From assembly GCA_964567475.1 (NCBI GenBank), contig CAZMMV010000057.1:1-11060 (forward strand): 11,060 nucleotides of DNA, given 5' to 3'. Under the pieces are notes generated by a model, which was not told the origin of the DNA, made no database searches, and saw only the letters and a list, made by a program, of their open reading frames with translations. Position numbers and translations under genes: made by a program. Every line of letters begins with the position of its first letter. Position 1 is the stretch's first letter. The DNA is from CAZMMV01 sp964567475. GTDB taxonomy: Bacteria; Bacillota; Clostridia; Tissierellales; Tissierellaceae. Positions 1 to 7,198 of this stretch are shown piece after piece.

Positions 1-499
1 TAGTTCTTTCCATAGAATGTTTAACATAATCATATTCTGCAGGATATGGTGCACATTCATCAAAACACATCATAATATCCGACCCTAATGCATTTTGAAT
101 CTCTATAGATTTTTCAGGACTTATAAAATGCTTAGAACCATCTATATGAGATCTAAAATCTACTCCCTCTTCTTTTATCTTTCTTAAGTCGCCTAAACTA
201 AATACTTGAAATCCTCCACTATCAGTTAAAATAGGTCCATGCCAATTCATAAATTTATGAAGTCCGCCAGCTTCTTTAATTAGTTCATGACCAGGCCTTA
301 AATAAAGATGGTATGTATTACTCAATATTATCTGAGCTCCTAAATCTTTAACCTCTTCTGGCGTCATAGCTTTAACTGTAGCTCTAGTGCCTACAGGCAT
401 AAAAATAGGAGTTTCTATTACTCCATGAGGAGTATGAAGTTTTCCAAGTCTTGCCTTACAATCCTTTGATTCTTTTAAAAGTTCAAATTTAATCGCCAT
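1..499 (-). CDS. tgt: Queuine/preQ1 tRNA-guanine transglycosylase (Tgt), N-terminal part, runs off left edge
   Basis: Partial gene: the first 166 codons are in the window and the 3' end lies beyond position 1. Bacterial Tgt exchanges guanine-34 of GUN-anticodon tRNAs (Asp, Asn, His, Tyr) for preQ1, the base that QueA then modifies. The translated start MAIKFELLKES is followed by the family hallmarks TPIFMPVGTRATVK (about residues 29-43), NTYHLYLRPG (61-70), the active-site motif TDSGGFQVFSL (92-102, with D93 as the conserved Asp) and FDECAPYP (146-153, substrate-recognition Asp). The nucleophile Asp and the zinc-binding Cys/His lie in the missing C-terminal half. The ATG at 499 is set by an AGGAGG site at 506-511, six bases upstream. 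Only 13 bases separate it from the queA stop, so it is translated from the same message as queA. Identification is firm. Confidence 0.96.
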   Translation of the reverse strand, partial: MAIKFELLKESKDCKARLGKLHTPHGVIETPIFMPVGTRATVKAMTPEEVKDLGAQIILSNTYHLYLRPGHELIKEAGGLHKFMNWHGPILTDSGGFQVFSLGDLRKIKEEGVDFRSHIDGSKHFISPEKSIEIQNALGSDIMMCFDECAPYPAEYDYVKHSMERT

Positions 500-512
500 T
501 TTAATCCTCCTA

Positions 513-1538
513 TTACTTTATAAACATTGAATCTCCAAAACTAAAAAATCTATATTCTTCCTTTACAGCTACTTTATAAGCATTAAATATAATATCTTTA
601 GATGCAAATGCACTAACTAACATAACTAAAGTTGACTCTGGCAAATGAAAATTAGTTATCAGTTTATCTACAACTTTAAAATTATATCCTGGATATATAA
701 ATATATCAGTCCAACCAGAACCTTCCCTCACTAGTCCTTCTTCATTTCCTAAGGTTTCTAAAGTCCTAGTGGTTGTAGTTCCAACTGATATTACTTTTTT
801 CCCTTTCAGTTTTGTATCATTAATCTTTTCTGCTACTTCTTTAGAAAGGTTATAATATTCACTATGCATATGATGCTCTAATAGATCGTCTACTTTAACA
901 GGTCTAAATGTTCCTAAACCTACATGAAGAGTTATATATGCAATATTTACTCCCCTATTTTTGATTTCATCCAATAGTTCCTTAGTAAAGTGAAGACCTG
1001 CCGTTGGTGCAGCAGCTGATCCAATGTTTTTTGAATAAACCGTTTGATATCTTTCCTGATCTATTAATTTTTCAGTTATATAAGGTGGAAGAGGCATTTC
1101 TCCTAATTCATCTAGAATTTCTTGAAATATGCCGTCATATTCAAATTCAATTATTCTAGTACCATCTTCTTCTATTGATAAAACATGTCCTCTTAATATC
1201 CCATCACCAAACTCTAAATCATGTCCTGGTCTAGCCTTTTTACCAGGCTTAACCAAACATTCCCATTTGTCATTTTCTACTCTCTTAAGAAGTAGTATTT
1301 CTATGCTTTCTTCTTTTCCTATTCTATTTCCAAATAATCTGGCAGGCAATACCCTGGTATCATTTAATACTAATAAATCTCCTTCTTCAAAATAATTTAT
1401 TATATCCTTAAATATCTTGTGTTTTATTTCTCCTGTTTCTTTGTCTAAAACTAATAACCTTGAATTTTCCCTTTGTTTTAAGGGATGTTGGGCTATTAAC
1501 TCTTGTGGTAAATTATAATAAAAATCTTTTGTTTTCAT
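513..1538 (-). CDS. queA: S-adenosylmethionine:tRNA ribosyltransferase-isomerase QueA
   Basis: QueA transfers and isomerises the ribose of S-adenosylmethionine onto preQ1 at position 34 of tRNA, giving epoxyqueuosine, the step after Tgt. It is 341 residues, normal for the family. Conserved blocks are seen in order: FYYNLPQELIAQHPL (6-20), the VLNDTRVLPARLFG block (57-70), ECLVKPGKKA (93-102), MPLPPYI (148-154), GSAAAPTAGLHFT (173-185), HVGLGTFRPV (205-214), SVGTTTTRTLE (251-261) and the C-terminal NFHLPESTLVMLVSAF (296-311). The ATG at 1538 has an AAAGGATG-type ribosome site about eight bases upstream. The upstream SpoIID-like gene ends 18 bases away and tgt begins 13 bases downstream, so this is an operon position. 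The queA-tgt pair following ruvB is the usual Firmicute order. No defect is seen. Confidence 0.97.
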   Translation of the reverse strand: MKTKDFYYNLPQELIAQHPLKQRENSRLLVLDKETGEIKHKIFKDIINYFEEGDLLVLNDTRVLPARLFGNRIGKEESIEILLLKRVENDKWECLVKPGKKARPGHDLEFGDGILRGHVLSIEEDGTRIIEFEYDGIFQEILDELGEMPLPPYITEKLIDQERYQTVYSKNIGSAAAPTAGLHFTKELLDEIKNRGVNIAYITLHVGLGTFRPVKVDDLLEHHMHSEYYNLSKEVAEKINDTKLKGKKVISVGTTTTRTLETLGNEEGLVREGSGWTDIFIYPGYNFKVVDKLITNFHLPESTLVMLVSAFASKDIIFNAYKVAVKEEYRFFSFGDSMFIK

Positions 1539-1556
1539 ATGTTCATCCTTTTCTAT

Positions 1557-2933
1557 TTAAAATATATCTATATCAGTATAATAATGCTTTAATATTTCTT
1601 CAAATGTATAGCCTAATTCAGCCATTTTTTTAGCTCCATACTGACTCATACCTACACCATGACCATAACCTTTTCCATTTATTATTATTTCTGAATTTGA
1701 AATAACAGGAGTACTTTCTTCATCTGACAATACTTCAACTCTATCCTTACTTATTACACTACTCCTAGAACTTCTAGATGCAGGTTTATTTAGTTTCCCA
1801 CTTACTATACTTAACTCACTTAATTTCTTAAATATAGCCTTACCATCACTCCCAACTACATATACTTTTTTTTCAGTGCTTCCATTATTTCCTATATTTC
1901 CACTAACTACATTAAAACAGGTACTTTTTAAAACAGTGTTACCTATTATATTCCTAAATTTATTGCCTGAAACAACTTCTTCACCTCTGTCACCTACTAA
2001 TTTTACCTTTATAACACTACCACTAGGTGAAGTCTCCACAATCTCTATACCTTTCAATAACCCTATATTTATATTATTTGAAGTTAATTTATTGTTTAGT
2101 TGAAAAGCATCAATTTTAAAAGTCCAATTACTAAAAGGTGAATCCACAGAAAACTCATCTTTTTTAGATTTTAAATATGGAAAATCTCCTCCCCAAACAT
2201 TTTTACTATCTTCTGTATATCCGCTACTAGTAGAATGATATTGTGCATCTATTAATTCTCCATTATAGTAGGCTAGAAGTCCCTTAGTTTCATCTACAGC
2301 TAAATTAGTAGAAGGATTCTCTGAATCGTAACCATGGTATACTTGACAATGTGTAGTATCACATAAATTAAATCCTTCATTTGCATGTTTCTTCATATTA
2401 TGCATAGCATAAGTTCTAGCTGCTACTGCCTGAGCTTTTAAAGCTTCTAGAGGAAAACTATAAGGCATTTCTTTAGGAACTAATCCATATAGATAATTTT
2501 CTATTTCAGTATGATTTATAAGGATTATTCCTCCATTCTTAGATATAAATCTAAGATAGTCTCTATATTTGTATTTTTCAACCTTTATAATTGATTGTCT
2601 ATTTTCATTGGATTTTATAATTAAATCATTTTCTTTTGGAATAGTATATAAAATATTTCCACTCATATCTAAAATAGATATATCTCCTACTTCATCTAAG
2701 ATTACTTTAATTTCATTAACTTCTATATCAAAAATTGAATTTGATTTATTATGCATGCTGTATATAGAATATCCACTTTCACTTTTTAAATGTATCTCGT
2801 TTTTCTTAATTATTGGCCTTGTAAGTTTAATATCTATATAATTATCATCAACTTTATAGGCATAAGATATATCACTAGCAAAAGTACACATGATTAATAA
2901 AAAACTAAAAATCAAAAGATATTTTTTCTTCAT
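1557..2933 (-). CDS. SpoIID/LytB-domain protein, secreted or membrane-anchored peptidoglycan enzyme
   Basis: The 458-residue protein starts with a basic and hydrophobic segment (KKKYLLIFSFLLIMCTFAS, residues 2-20), a likely signal peptide or anchor, so it acts outside the membrane. The SpoIID domain follows: YRDYLRFISKNGG (123-135), IENYLYGLVPKEMP (144-157) with the conserved Glu of the lytic transglycosylase active site (E155), LKAQAVAARTYA (165-176), and CDTTHCQVYHG (191-201), whose Cys/His residues match the metal-binding motif of SpoIID. The C-terminal signature GKGYGHGVGMSQYGAKKMAE is at 420-439. SpoIID cleaves denuded glycan strands during forespore engulfment; LytB-type relatives act more generally. 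It is longer than Bacillus SpoIID (about 340 residues), with a Ser-rich segment at roughly 350-412 before the last motif. It lies between ruvB and queA, so it may be a paralogue rather than the engulfment SpoIID itself. Its ribosome site, AAGGGGG at 2941-2947, is moderate. Confidence 0.88.
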   Translation of the reverse strand: MKKKYLLIFSFLLIMCTFASDISYAYKVDDNYIDIKLTRPIIKKNEIHLKSESGYSIYSMHNKSNSIFDIEVNEIKVILDEVGDISILDMSGNILYTIPKENDLIIKSNENRQSIIKVEKYKYRDYLRFISKNGGIILINHTEIENYLYGLVPKEMPYSFPLEALKAQAVAARTYAMHNMKKHANEGFNLCDTTHCQVYHGYDSENPSTNLAVDETKGLLAYYNGELIDAQYHSTSSGYTEDSKNVWGGDFPYLKSKKDEFSVDSPFSNWTFKIDAFQLNNKLTSNNINIGLLKGIEIVETSPSGSVIKVKLVGDRGEEVVSGNKFRNIIGNTVLKSTCFNVVSGNIGNNGSTEKKVYVVGSDGKAIFKKLSELSIVSGKLNKPASRSSRSSVISKDRVEVLSDEESTPVISNSEIIINGKGYGHGVGMSQYGAKKMAELGYTFEEILKHYYTDIDIF

Positions 2934-2959
2934 TTACTTGCCCCCTTAGATTATATTCA

Positions 2960-3970
2960 TCAGTCTTCTTTATAAGGAATACCTAAATGTTCATAGGCTC
3001 TTTTAGAAACCATTCTACCCCTAGGAGTTCTGTTTAAAAAACCTATTTGCAATAAATAAGGTTCATATACATCTTCTATAGTCAATCTTTCTTCTCCTGT
3101 AGCAGCAGATAAAGTATCTATTCCCACAGGACCCCCATCAAAGTTTTCTATTAAAGTTAGTAACAACTTTCTATCAACGTGATCTAAACCTAGTCCATCT
3201 ATTTCTAATATATCTAATCCTCTTTTTGCTACGTCTAGAGTTATAATCCCTTTTTCAACTACTTGAGCATAGTCCCTAACTCTCTTTAAAAGTCTATTTG
3301 CAATTCTAGGAGTACCTCTTGATCTTCTAGCTATTTCAAGAGCACCTTCCTCTTCTATTTCTATAGATATTATATTAGCAGATCTAATTACAATCTTTTT
3401 TAAACTTTCTATATCATATAATTCCAGATTTAACATAACCCCAAATCTATCCCTAAGAGGCGAGGTTAAAAGTCCTGCCCTTGTAGTTGCGCCTATAAGG
3501 GTGAATTTGGATAAATCTAATCTCACACTTCTGGCAGATGGACCCTTGCCTATAATTATATCTAATGCAAAGTCTTCCATTGCAGGATATAAAACTTCTT
3601 CTACAGTTCTATTAATCCTATGTATCTCATCTATAAACAAAACATCGCCTTCACTTAAGTTAGTCAATATGCTTGCTAAATCCCCTTGTCTTTCTATTGC
3701 AGGACCTGAGGTTACCCTTACATTAACTCCCATTTCGTTGGCTATAATATTTGCCAGAGTAGTCTTACCTAATCCTGGTGGACCATATAATAAAACATGA
3801 TCTAATGATTCTCCTCGTCCTTTTGCAGCCTTTATAAAAATATTCAATTTTTCTTTAGCCTTGTTTTGGCCTATATACTCACTTATCCATCTTGGTCTAA
3901 GGGTGAGCTCATTATCAAGATCTTCATTCTTTAAATCACCTTCTACAATCCTATCTTTTTTAGTTTCCAT
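2960..3970 (-). CDS. ruvB: Holliday junction branch migration ATPase RuvB
   Basis: RuvB is the hexameric AAA+ motor that drives branch migration of Holliday junctions held by RuvA. The 336-residue length is normal. Visible motifs are RPRWISEYIGQNKAKEKL (26-42), Walker A GPPGLGKTT (63-71), SGPAIERQGDLA (88-99), Walker B LFIDEIHR (111-118), sensor 1 TLIGATTRAG (157-166), and LRDRFG (172-177), which carries the arginine-finger region. SRGTPRIANRLLKRVRDYA is the sensor 2 region. The winged-helix C terminus includes EPYLLQIGFLNRTPRGR. The ATG at 3970 follows an AAGGTG-type site that overlaps the end of ruvA, and the gap to ruvA is 15 bases, suggesting coupled translation. The intact motifs indicate a functional motor. 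Confidence 0.98.
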   Translation of the reverse strand: METKKDRIVEGDLKNEDLDNELTLRPRWISEYIGQNKAKEKLNIFIKAAKGRGESLDHVLLYGPPGLGKTTLANIIANEMGVNVRVTSGPAIERQGDLASILTNLSEGDVLFIDEIHRINRTVEEVLYPAMEDFALDIIIGKGPSARSVRLDLSKFTLIGATTRAGLLTSPLRDRFGVMLNLELYDIESLKKIVIRSANIISIEIEEEGALEIARRSRGTPRIANRLLKRVRDYAQVVEKGIITLDVAKRGLDILEIDGLGLDHVDRKLLLTLIENFDGGPVGIDTLSAATGEERLTIEDVYEPYLLQIGFLNRTPRGRMVSKRAYEHLGIPYKED

Positions 3971-3985
3971 ATTAATAACACCTTC

Positions 3986-4582
3986 TTAATTTTTTGATAG
4001 TTTATTTAAACCCTCACGTATAATTTTTTCTAATTTCATATTTGATAAATCTAATTTATTAAGAGCATTTTCTACTTCAAATCTTTTATATCCTAAAGAC
4101 ATTAATCCATTAACTGCTTCTTCATAATTATTTACAATAGAAGATTTGTCTTCACCCTCATCTAATAAGCTTATGTCATCAATGTTTATCCTGTCCTTAA
4201 GCTCTAAAACAATCCTTTCAGCTGTTTTTTTCCCTACTCCAGGGGCTTTGCACAAGACAGGTAAATTTTTGCTTAAAATGGCTCTTTTGATCTCATTAGG
4301 TGTTAATCCAGATAATATTCCTATAGCTATTTTGGGTCCAATTTTTGATACCATTAAAAGCATTTTATACATATTAATTTCCTCTTCAGTAACAAAACCA
4401 AATAAAGAAACTCCATCATCTCTAACATTAAAATAAGTGTAAATCAAGGCATCCTTCATACCCAGTTCTAAATCCATCATGGAATTGCTTGATGTAAATA
4501 TTTTATATCCTATTCCATTATTTTCTAATACTATGTAATCTTCTTTTATTGCTACTACATCCCCTATTATATATTCAAACAA
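3986..4582 (-). CDS. ruvA: Holliday junction DNA-binding protein RuvA (TTG start)
   Basis: RuvA tetramers bind and square-plane the four-way junction and load RuvB. The 198-residue protein has the OB-fold domain I (MFEYIIGDVVAI through SLFGFVTEEE, 1-68), two helix-hairpin-helix motifs in domain II (around MVSKIGPKIAIGIL, 77-90, and CKAPGVGKKTAERIVLEL, 111-128), an acidic linker (about 134-150), and the domain III helices that contact RuvB (YEEAVNGLMSLGYKRFEVENAL, 153-174). The start codon is TTG at 4582, not ATG: the codons read TTG-TTT-GAA, and an AAGGATG site at 4590-4596 lies seven bases upstream, which supports this start. ruvC ends 20 bases upstream. Clustering with ruvC and ruvB confirms the identification. 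Confidence 0.97.
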   Translation of the reverse strand: MFEYIIGDVVAIKEDYIVLENNGIGYKIFTSSNSMMDLELGMKDALIYTYFNVRDDGVSLFGFVTEEEINMYKMLLMVSKIGPKIAIGILSGLTPNEIKRAILSKNLPVLCKAPGVGKKTAERIVLELKDRINIDDISLLDEGEDKSSIVNNYEEAVNGLMSLGYKRFEVENALNKLDLSNMKLEKIIREGLNKLSKN

Positions 4583-4602
4583 TATTTATCATCCTTTTTG
4601 AT

Positions 4603-5097
4603 TTATTTCATTCTAAATTCTTCTTTAAATTTAATTGATGCACCATGACATAAAGCAACTGCTAGGGCATCGGCTACATCATCCGGCTTAGGTTTCTTTT
4701 CTAAATTTAAAAGCATTTTTACCATTTCTTGAACTTGATTTTTATCAGCCCTGCCATATCCTACTACTGCCTGTTTTATTTGTAAGGGGGTATACTCATA
4801 AATATCTAACTCTTCATTTACAGCTGCAAGTATTTCTACACCTCTTGCTTGTCCTACTTTTATGGCTGTTTTTACATTTTTATTAAAGAATAATTCTTCT
4901 ATTGCTAAATCATCAGGTCTGTATTTCTGAATTATCTCTATTAACCTATCATATATAATCTTTATTCTCTGTGGAAACATAAGATCTGATTCAGTCCTTA
5001 TACATCCATAATCTATGGCTTTCATTTTATTACCTTTACATTCTACTATACTATATCCCACAATTGCAATTCCTGGATCTATACCTAATATAATCAT
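4603..5097 (-). CDS. ruvC: Crossover junction endodeoxyribonuclease RuvC
   Basis: RuvC is the dimeric metal-dependent nuclease that resolves Holliday junctions by symmetric nicking. At 164 residues it is a normal size. The four acidic catalytic residues of the RNase H-like fold can all be placed: D7 in GIDPGIAIVGY, E67 in AIEELFFNKN, and D140 and D143 in KPDDVADALAVALCH. The conserved QARGVEIL (83-90) and YTPLQIKQAVVGYGRADKNQVQ (102-123) are also present. The ATG at 5097 has an AAGGAG site at 5105-5110. It is the first gene after a strong terminator, so it probably starts the ruvC-ruvA-ruvB-spoIID-like-queA-tgt transcript. I see no GAAC-N4-GTTC LexA-type box in the 76 bases upstream, so SOS control is not evident. 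RuvC supports Clostridia over Bacilli. Confidence 0.97.
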   Translation of the reverse strand: MIILGIDPGIAIVGYSIVECKGNKMKAIDYGCIRTESDLMFPQRIKIIYDRLIEIIQKYRPDDLAIEELFFNKNVKTAIKVGQARGVEILAAVNEELDIYEYTPLQIKQAVVGYGRADKNQVQEMVKMLLNLEKKPKPDDVADALAVALCHGASIKFKEEFRMK

Positions 5098-5114
5098 ATT
5101 CTATCTCCTTCTTA

Positions 5115-5143
5115 ATTATATATATTATTGTATCATATTACAA
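5115..5143 (-). promoter_or_regulatory. Candidate promoter region of the ruvC-ruvA-ruvB-queA-tgt operon
   Basis: An extended -10 motif, TGATACAAT (5127-5135), would start RNA near 5120 and leave a leader of about 23 bases that contains the whole ribosome site. A second sigma-A-like pair, TTGTAA (5138-5143), 17 bases, TATAAT (5115-5120), is a better textbook match. However, it would start RNA near 5108, inside the ruvC ribosome site. The region sits between a terminator and ruvC, so some promoter is expected here. Which one is used is inference. Confidence 0.45.
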
Positions 5144-5144
5144 C

Positions 5145-5175
5145 AAAAAAACTAAGTTAGGTACCTAACTTAGTT
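5145..5175 (-). terminator. Rho-independent terminator of the BofC-like gene
   Basis: Positions 5150-5175 form a perfect 26-base palindrome centred on GGTACC, giving a stem of about 11 pairs with a four-base loop. On the minus strand it is followed at once by six T residues (5150-5145). The BofC-like stop codon (5174-5176) lies inside the base of the stem. The plus-strand side has no comparable T run, so it works for minus-strand transcripts only. It separates the BofC-like gene from ruvC. Confidence 0.85.
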
Positions 5176-5770
5176 AGCTAATAAAATTCTCCAAAACATT
5201 AGATAACTCCTCTTTGCTATCTACTACAATGCCTTTTATTATTCTTTCTTGATCTACTTCCATTAGAAGAGAAATAGGGTAATCATCAAACACATTATCT
5301 AATGCTCTATTTCCATTTTCATCAATTTTAAAAATTGCTATCTTCCCATCTTTTTCACCAATAATATAATGATTCTCACACAAATAATCTTTGTTAATAC
5401 CTAAAACTATCTTGTTAGTTGAAAAAGAAATAATTCTTTGATTTGTATAATTATTTTTAATATATTCTTCAAATTCTTTTTTACTCATATTTACGTACTC
5501 ATCTTCTACTTTTCTTGTTTTAGTAATGATATGGCCACAAACACTATAATGTATTCTTTCTTCAATAAATGTATTTGGCGAAATCCTACTATCTTCTTTT
5601 AATATTTCCAAATCAGAGTAATTATAACTATTTTCTTTTTCAGAATCTAATTTTGATATTTGTCTATTAGATCGTACTTCATTTTTCATTAATTGATATC
5701 CTAATGTAAAACTTATGAAAAATAAAATTAAAGAAACAAGAAAAATAGGTAAAAACTTATACTTTTTCAT
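5174..5770 (-). CDS. BofC-like membrane-anchored protein (forespore regulator family)
   Basis: The 198-residue protein has an N-terminal membrane segment (FLPIFLVSLILFFISFTLGY, about residues 6-25) and an extracytoplasmic remainder with two cysteines (C78, C131). The segment ERIHYSVCGHIITKTRKVEDEYVNMSKKEFEEYI (71-104) and the C-terminal part VLGINKDYLCENHYIIGEKDGKIAIFKIDENGN, then ISLLMEVDQERIIKGIVVDSKEEL (122-189), resemble the clostridial BofC C-terminal-domain proteins. In Bacillus subtilis BofC is a forespore-secreted inhibitor of SpoIVB signalling in the sigma-K checkpoint, and its gene lies just upstream of ruvA-ruvB, which matches the place of this gene before ruvC. The ATG at 5770 follows a GGAGGG site at 5778-5783. 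Family assignment rests on sequence resemblance plus synteny; whether it has the checkpoint role in Clostridia is unknown. Confidence 0.75.
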   Translation of the reverse strand: MKKYKFLPIFLVSLILFFISFTLGYQLMKNEVRSNRQISKLDSEKENSYNYSDLEILKEDSRISPNTFIEERIHYSVCGHIITKTRKVEDEYVNMSKKEFEEYIKNNYTNQRIISFSTNKIVLGINKDYLCENHYIIGEKDGKIAIFKIDENGNRALDNVFDDYPISLLMEVDQERIIKGIVVDSKEELSNVLENFIS

Positions 5771-5801
5771 ATAACATCCCTCCAGACTGCTCTTAAGAGG
5801 A

Positions 5802-5830
5802 TATTATATCCAGTTTAATAAGTTTTATAC
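5802..5830 (-). promoter_or_regulatory. Candidate forespore (sigma-F/sigma-G type) promoter of the BofC-like gene
   Basis: On the minus strand GTATA (5826-5830) is followed after 14 bases by GGATATAATA (5802-5811), which fits the sigma-F pattern GYATA-N15-GGnnAnAnTR. The same -10 read as TATAATA, 17 bases after GTATA, differs from the sigma-G pattern CATnnTA by one base. The TATAAT at 5803-5808 could also serve sigma-A, but no good -35 is present for it. Two small dyads lie here: GGATATTATATCC (5799-5811) and CTCTTAAGAG (5790-5799). A start near 5795 leaves a leader of about 25 bases. The use of a forespore sigma factor is inferred. Confidence 0.4.
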
Positions 5831-5854
5831 TAATTATCTATACATTTCTATTTA

Positions 5855-6589
5855 TTATCTATATCTCTTTAAAACTCTATCATTTAACCCATACCAATAA
5901 GACTCTTTATATAAATCTAAGCAATTTTTTAAAACTACTTTTACAGTTTCTCTATATATATTATTTAATTCATCAAGATTCAAAATTTCTTCGTCATCTT
6001 TAATCTTATATTTATTAGAATTATAATCTATAGTTAATTGTTTGTCCAAAAAATTATTCAAATTAAAAATTTTTGATTTCAAAAGAAAATTAGAATATTT
6101 AATTATTTTATCATATAAATACCTATCTGTTTTTTCTTTTTCTTGTATTTCTTTATTTATTTGTTTTTTAAAATCTATTACATCTTGTATATTAGTATCA
6201 AAATGATATAAATATTTAAAATTATATAACTTTTCCACAGGGATATTTTTAAGAGTAATTTTTTCTAGTAAGTTGGCACAGCAATTATTGAAATAACCAT
6301 GCCTGTACCCTTCTAAATAAATAAATAATTCTAATCTATTTATTTCCTCATGAATTAACTGACCTAATTTCAATGATATAAAGTAATTATCTTTTCTTGT
6401 CCTTAAAAAACTGTTCATTCTTTTCTTTAAATTATTGATAGTTATGTACTTTGGACAAATATTTGTTATATTTTCTTCTAAGTCATATAGATTAAGGAGG
6501 ATATGTATACAATTTATATCATTTTTATATAAAAATTTATATATTAATCCATCATAAATACTAGATATATCCTTATTAGCTAAAGCCAT
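5855..6589 (-). CDS. Unrecognised 244-residue hypothetical protein
   Basis: I do not recognise this protein. It is Lys-, Asn-, Ile- and Tyr-rich, has no signal peptide or membrane segment, and is probably cytoplasmic and mostly helical. Two segments look internally alike in style: EEINRLELFIYLEGYRHGYFNN (81-102) and YRETVKVVLKNCLDLYKESYWYGLNDRVLKRY (212-243). Each is a helix ending in an aromatic-rich GYxxGYF or YWYGLNDR motif. A paired cysteine (C103-C104) follows the first. A charged stretch at about 139-165 may form a coiled coil. The gene is well supported: ATG at 6589, a full AAGGAGGT site at 6596-6603 with six-base spacing, and no interruption over 245 codons. It lies 84 bases before the BofC-like gene with no terminator between them. 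A link to envelope or sporulation functions is only positional. Confidence 0.75.
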   Translation of the reverse strand: MALANKDISSIYDGLIYKFLYKNDINCIHILLNLYDLEENITNICPKYITINNLKKRMNSFLRTRKDNYFISLKLGQLIHEEINRLELFIYLEGYRHGYFNNCCANLLEKITLKNIPVEKLYNFKYLYHFDTNIQDVIDFKKQINKEIQEKEKTDRYLYDKIIKYSNFLLKSKIFNLNNFLDKQLTIDYNSNKYKIKDDEEILNLDELNNIYRETVKVVLKNCLDLYKESYWYGLNDRVLKRYR

Positions 6590-6746
6590 ACAAATACCTC
6601 CTTTTTACCAATTGTTGACAACTCGTATAATTTTTAAACATTATTTAATAAACTTTTTAAGACACCATTCACTATTATACTACACAATTCATTATAATTG
6701 TTTAAAATTATATAATAGATTTCTTACAATAACTTAATATATTCTT
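6590..6746. other. AT-rich intergenic stretch without a clear promoter or terminator
   Basis: These 157 bases separate the MltG-like gene from the 244-residue hypothetical gene. Apart from the AAGGAGGT ribosome site at 6596-6603, I see only a small dyad GTTGACAAC (6614-6622), a weak inverted repeat CAATT...AATTG (6686-6701) and several TATAAT-like strings on the minus strand (for example 6674-6679) without a matching -35. No stem followed by a T run is visible for the end of the MltG-like gene. Confidence 0.5.
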
Positions 6747-7175
6747 TTATTTAATTAATAATTCAATTATAGTACTATAACTTGTATTATATTTAATATT
6801 AAAAACCCCATAAGCAAATTTATTGTCTACCATTTTATCTTCTGCCAATAATATAAATTCCTTTTTATTATCTATGAGATTTGTTTTAAATAACTTTTCC
6901 GCTATATCAGAAAGATTATCTCCTTCTTCAATTTTAATTTCCACTGATTTTTCTTTTTTACCAATTCTCTCAGATTCTAAATTCTTTTCAGATTTATTTT
7001 CTTTCATTATATTTTCTTTCAAAGAAATATATCCTAATTCTTTAGCCTTGTCTATAATCATTTCATCACTTAAATCTATATATTCAATCTTTGGGCATAA
7101 TAAATACAAGCTATTAACTAAAATAACTCCAATACCCATACCCAATAATAAATAAGTCAGTTTTATTTTTTTCAT
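6747..7175 (-). CDS. Short membrane-anchored protein resembling the N-terminal region of MltG/YceG
   Basis: The 142-residue protein has an N-terminal membrane anchor (LTYLLLGMGIGVILVNSLYLL, residues 6-26), then DLSDEMIIDKAKELGYI (34-50), a charged linker (about 53-76), and a small domain VEIKIEEGDNLSDIAEKLFKTNLIDNKKEFILLAE...AYGVFNIKYNTSYSTIIELLIK (78-142). That last part follows the LysM-like start of MltG/YceG: a hydrophobic strand, EGDNLSDIAEKL, an aliphatic residue plus Asp/Asn, F, then G(V/Y)F and a final ...IIELL helix. The catalytic glycan-cleaving domain of MltG is absent, since the protein ends where that domain would begin. It may therefore bind or regulate rather than cut. The ATG at 7175 has AGGAGA at 7181-7186. 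The transglutaminase-like gene ends 23 bases upstream, so the two are probably co-transcribed. Exact role unknown. Confidence 0.75.
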   Translation of the reverse strand: MKKIKLTYLLLGMGIGVILVNSLYLLCPKIEYIDLSDEMIIDKAKELGYISLKENIMKENKSEKNLESERIGKKEKSVEIKIEEGDNLSDIAEKLFKTNLIDNKKEFILLAEDKMVDNKFAYGVFNIKYNTSYSTIIELLIK

Positions 7176-7198
7176 ATATTTCTCCTATAATACTTTAA

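Noticed and set aside
1129..1395. Plus-strand open frames of 75 to 110 codons inside queA, ruvB, ruvA, asnA and other genes
   Set aside because: They are antisense shadows of firmly identified minus-strand genes, with low-complexity Ser/Leu/Phe-rich translations and no ribosome sites of note.
6615..6631. Plus-strand TTGACA followed by TATAAT
   Set aside because: Only five bases separate the hexamers, and no plus-strand gene follows, so it cannot be a normal promoter.
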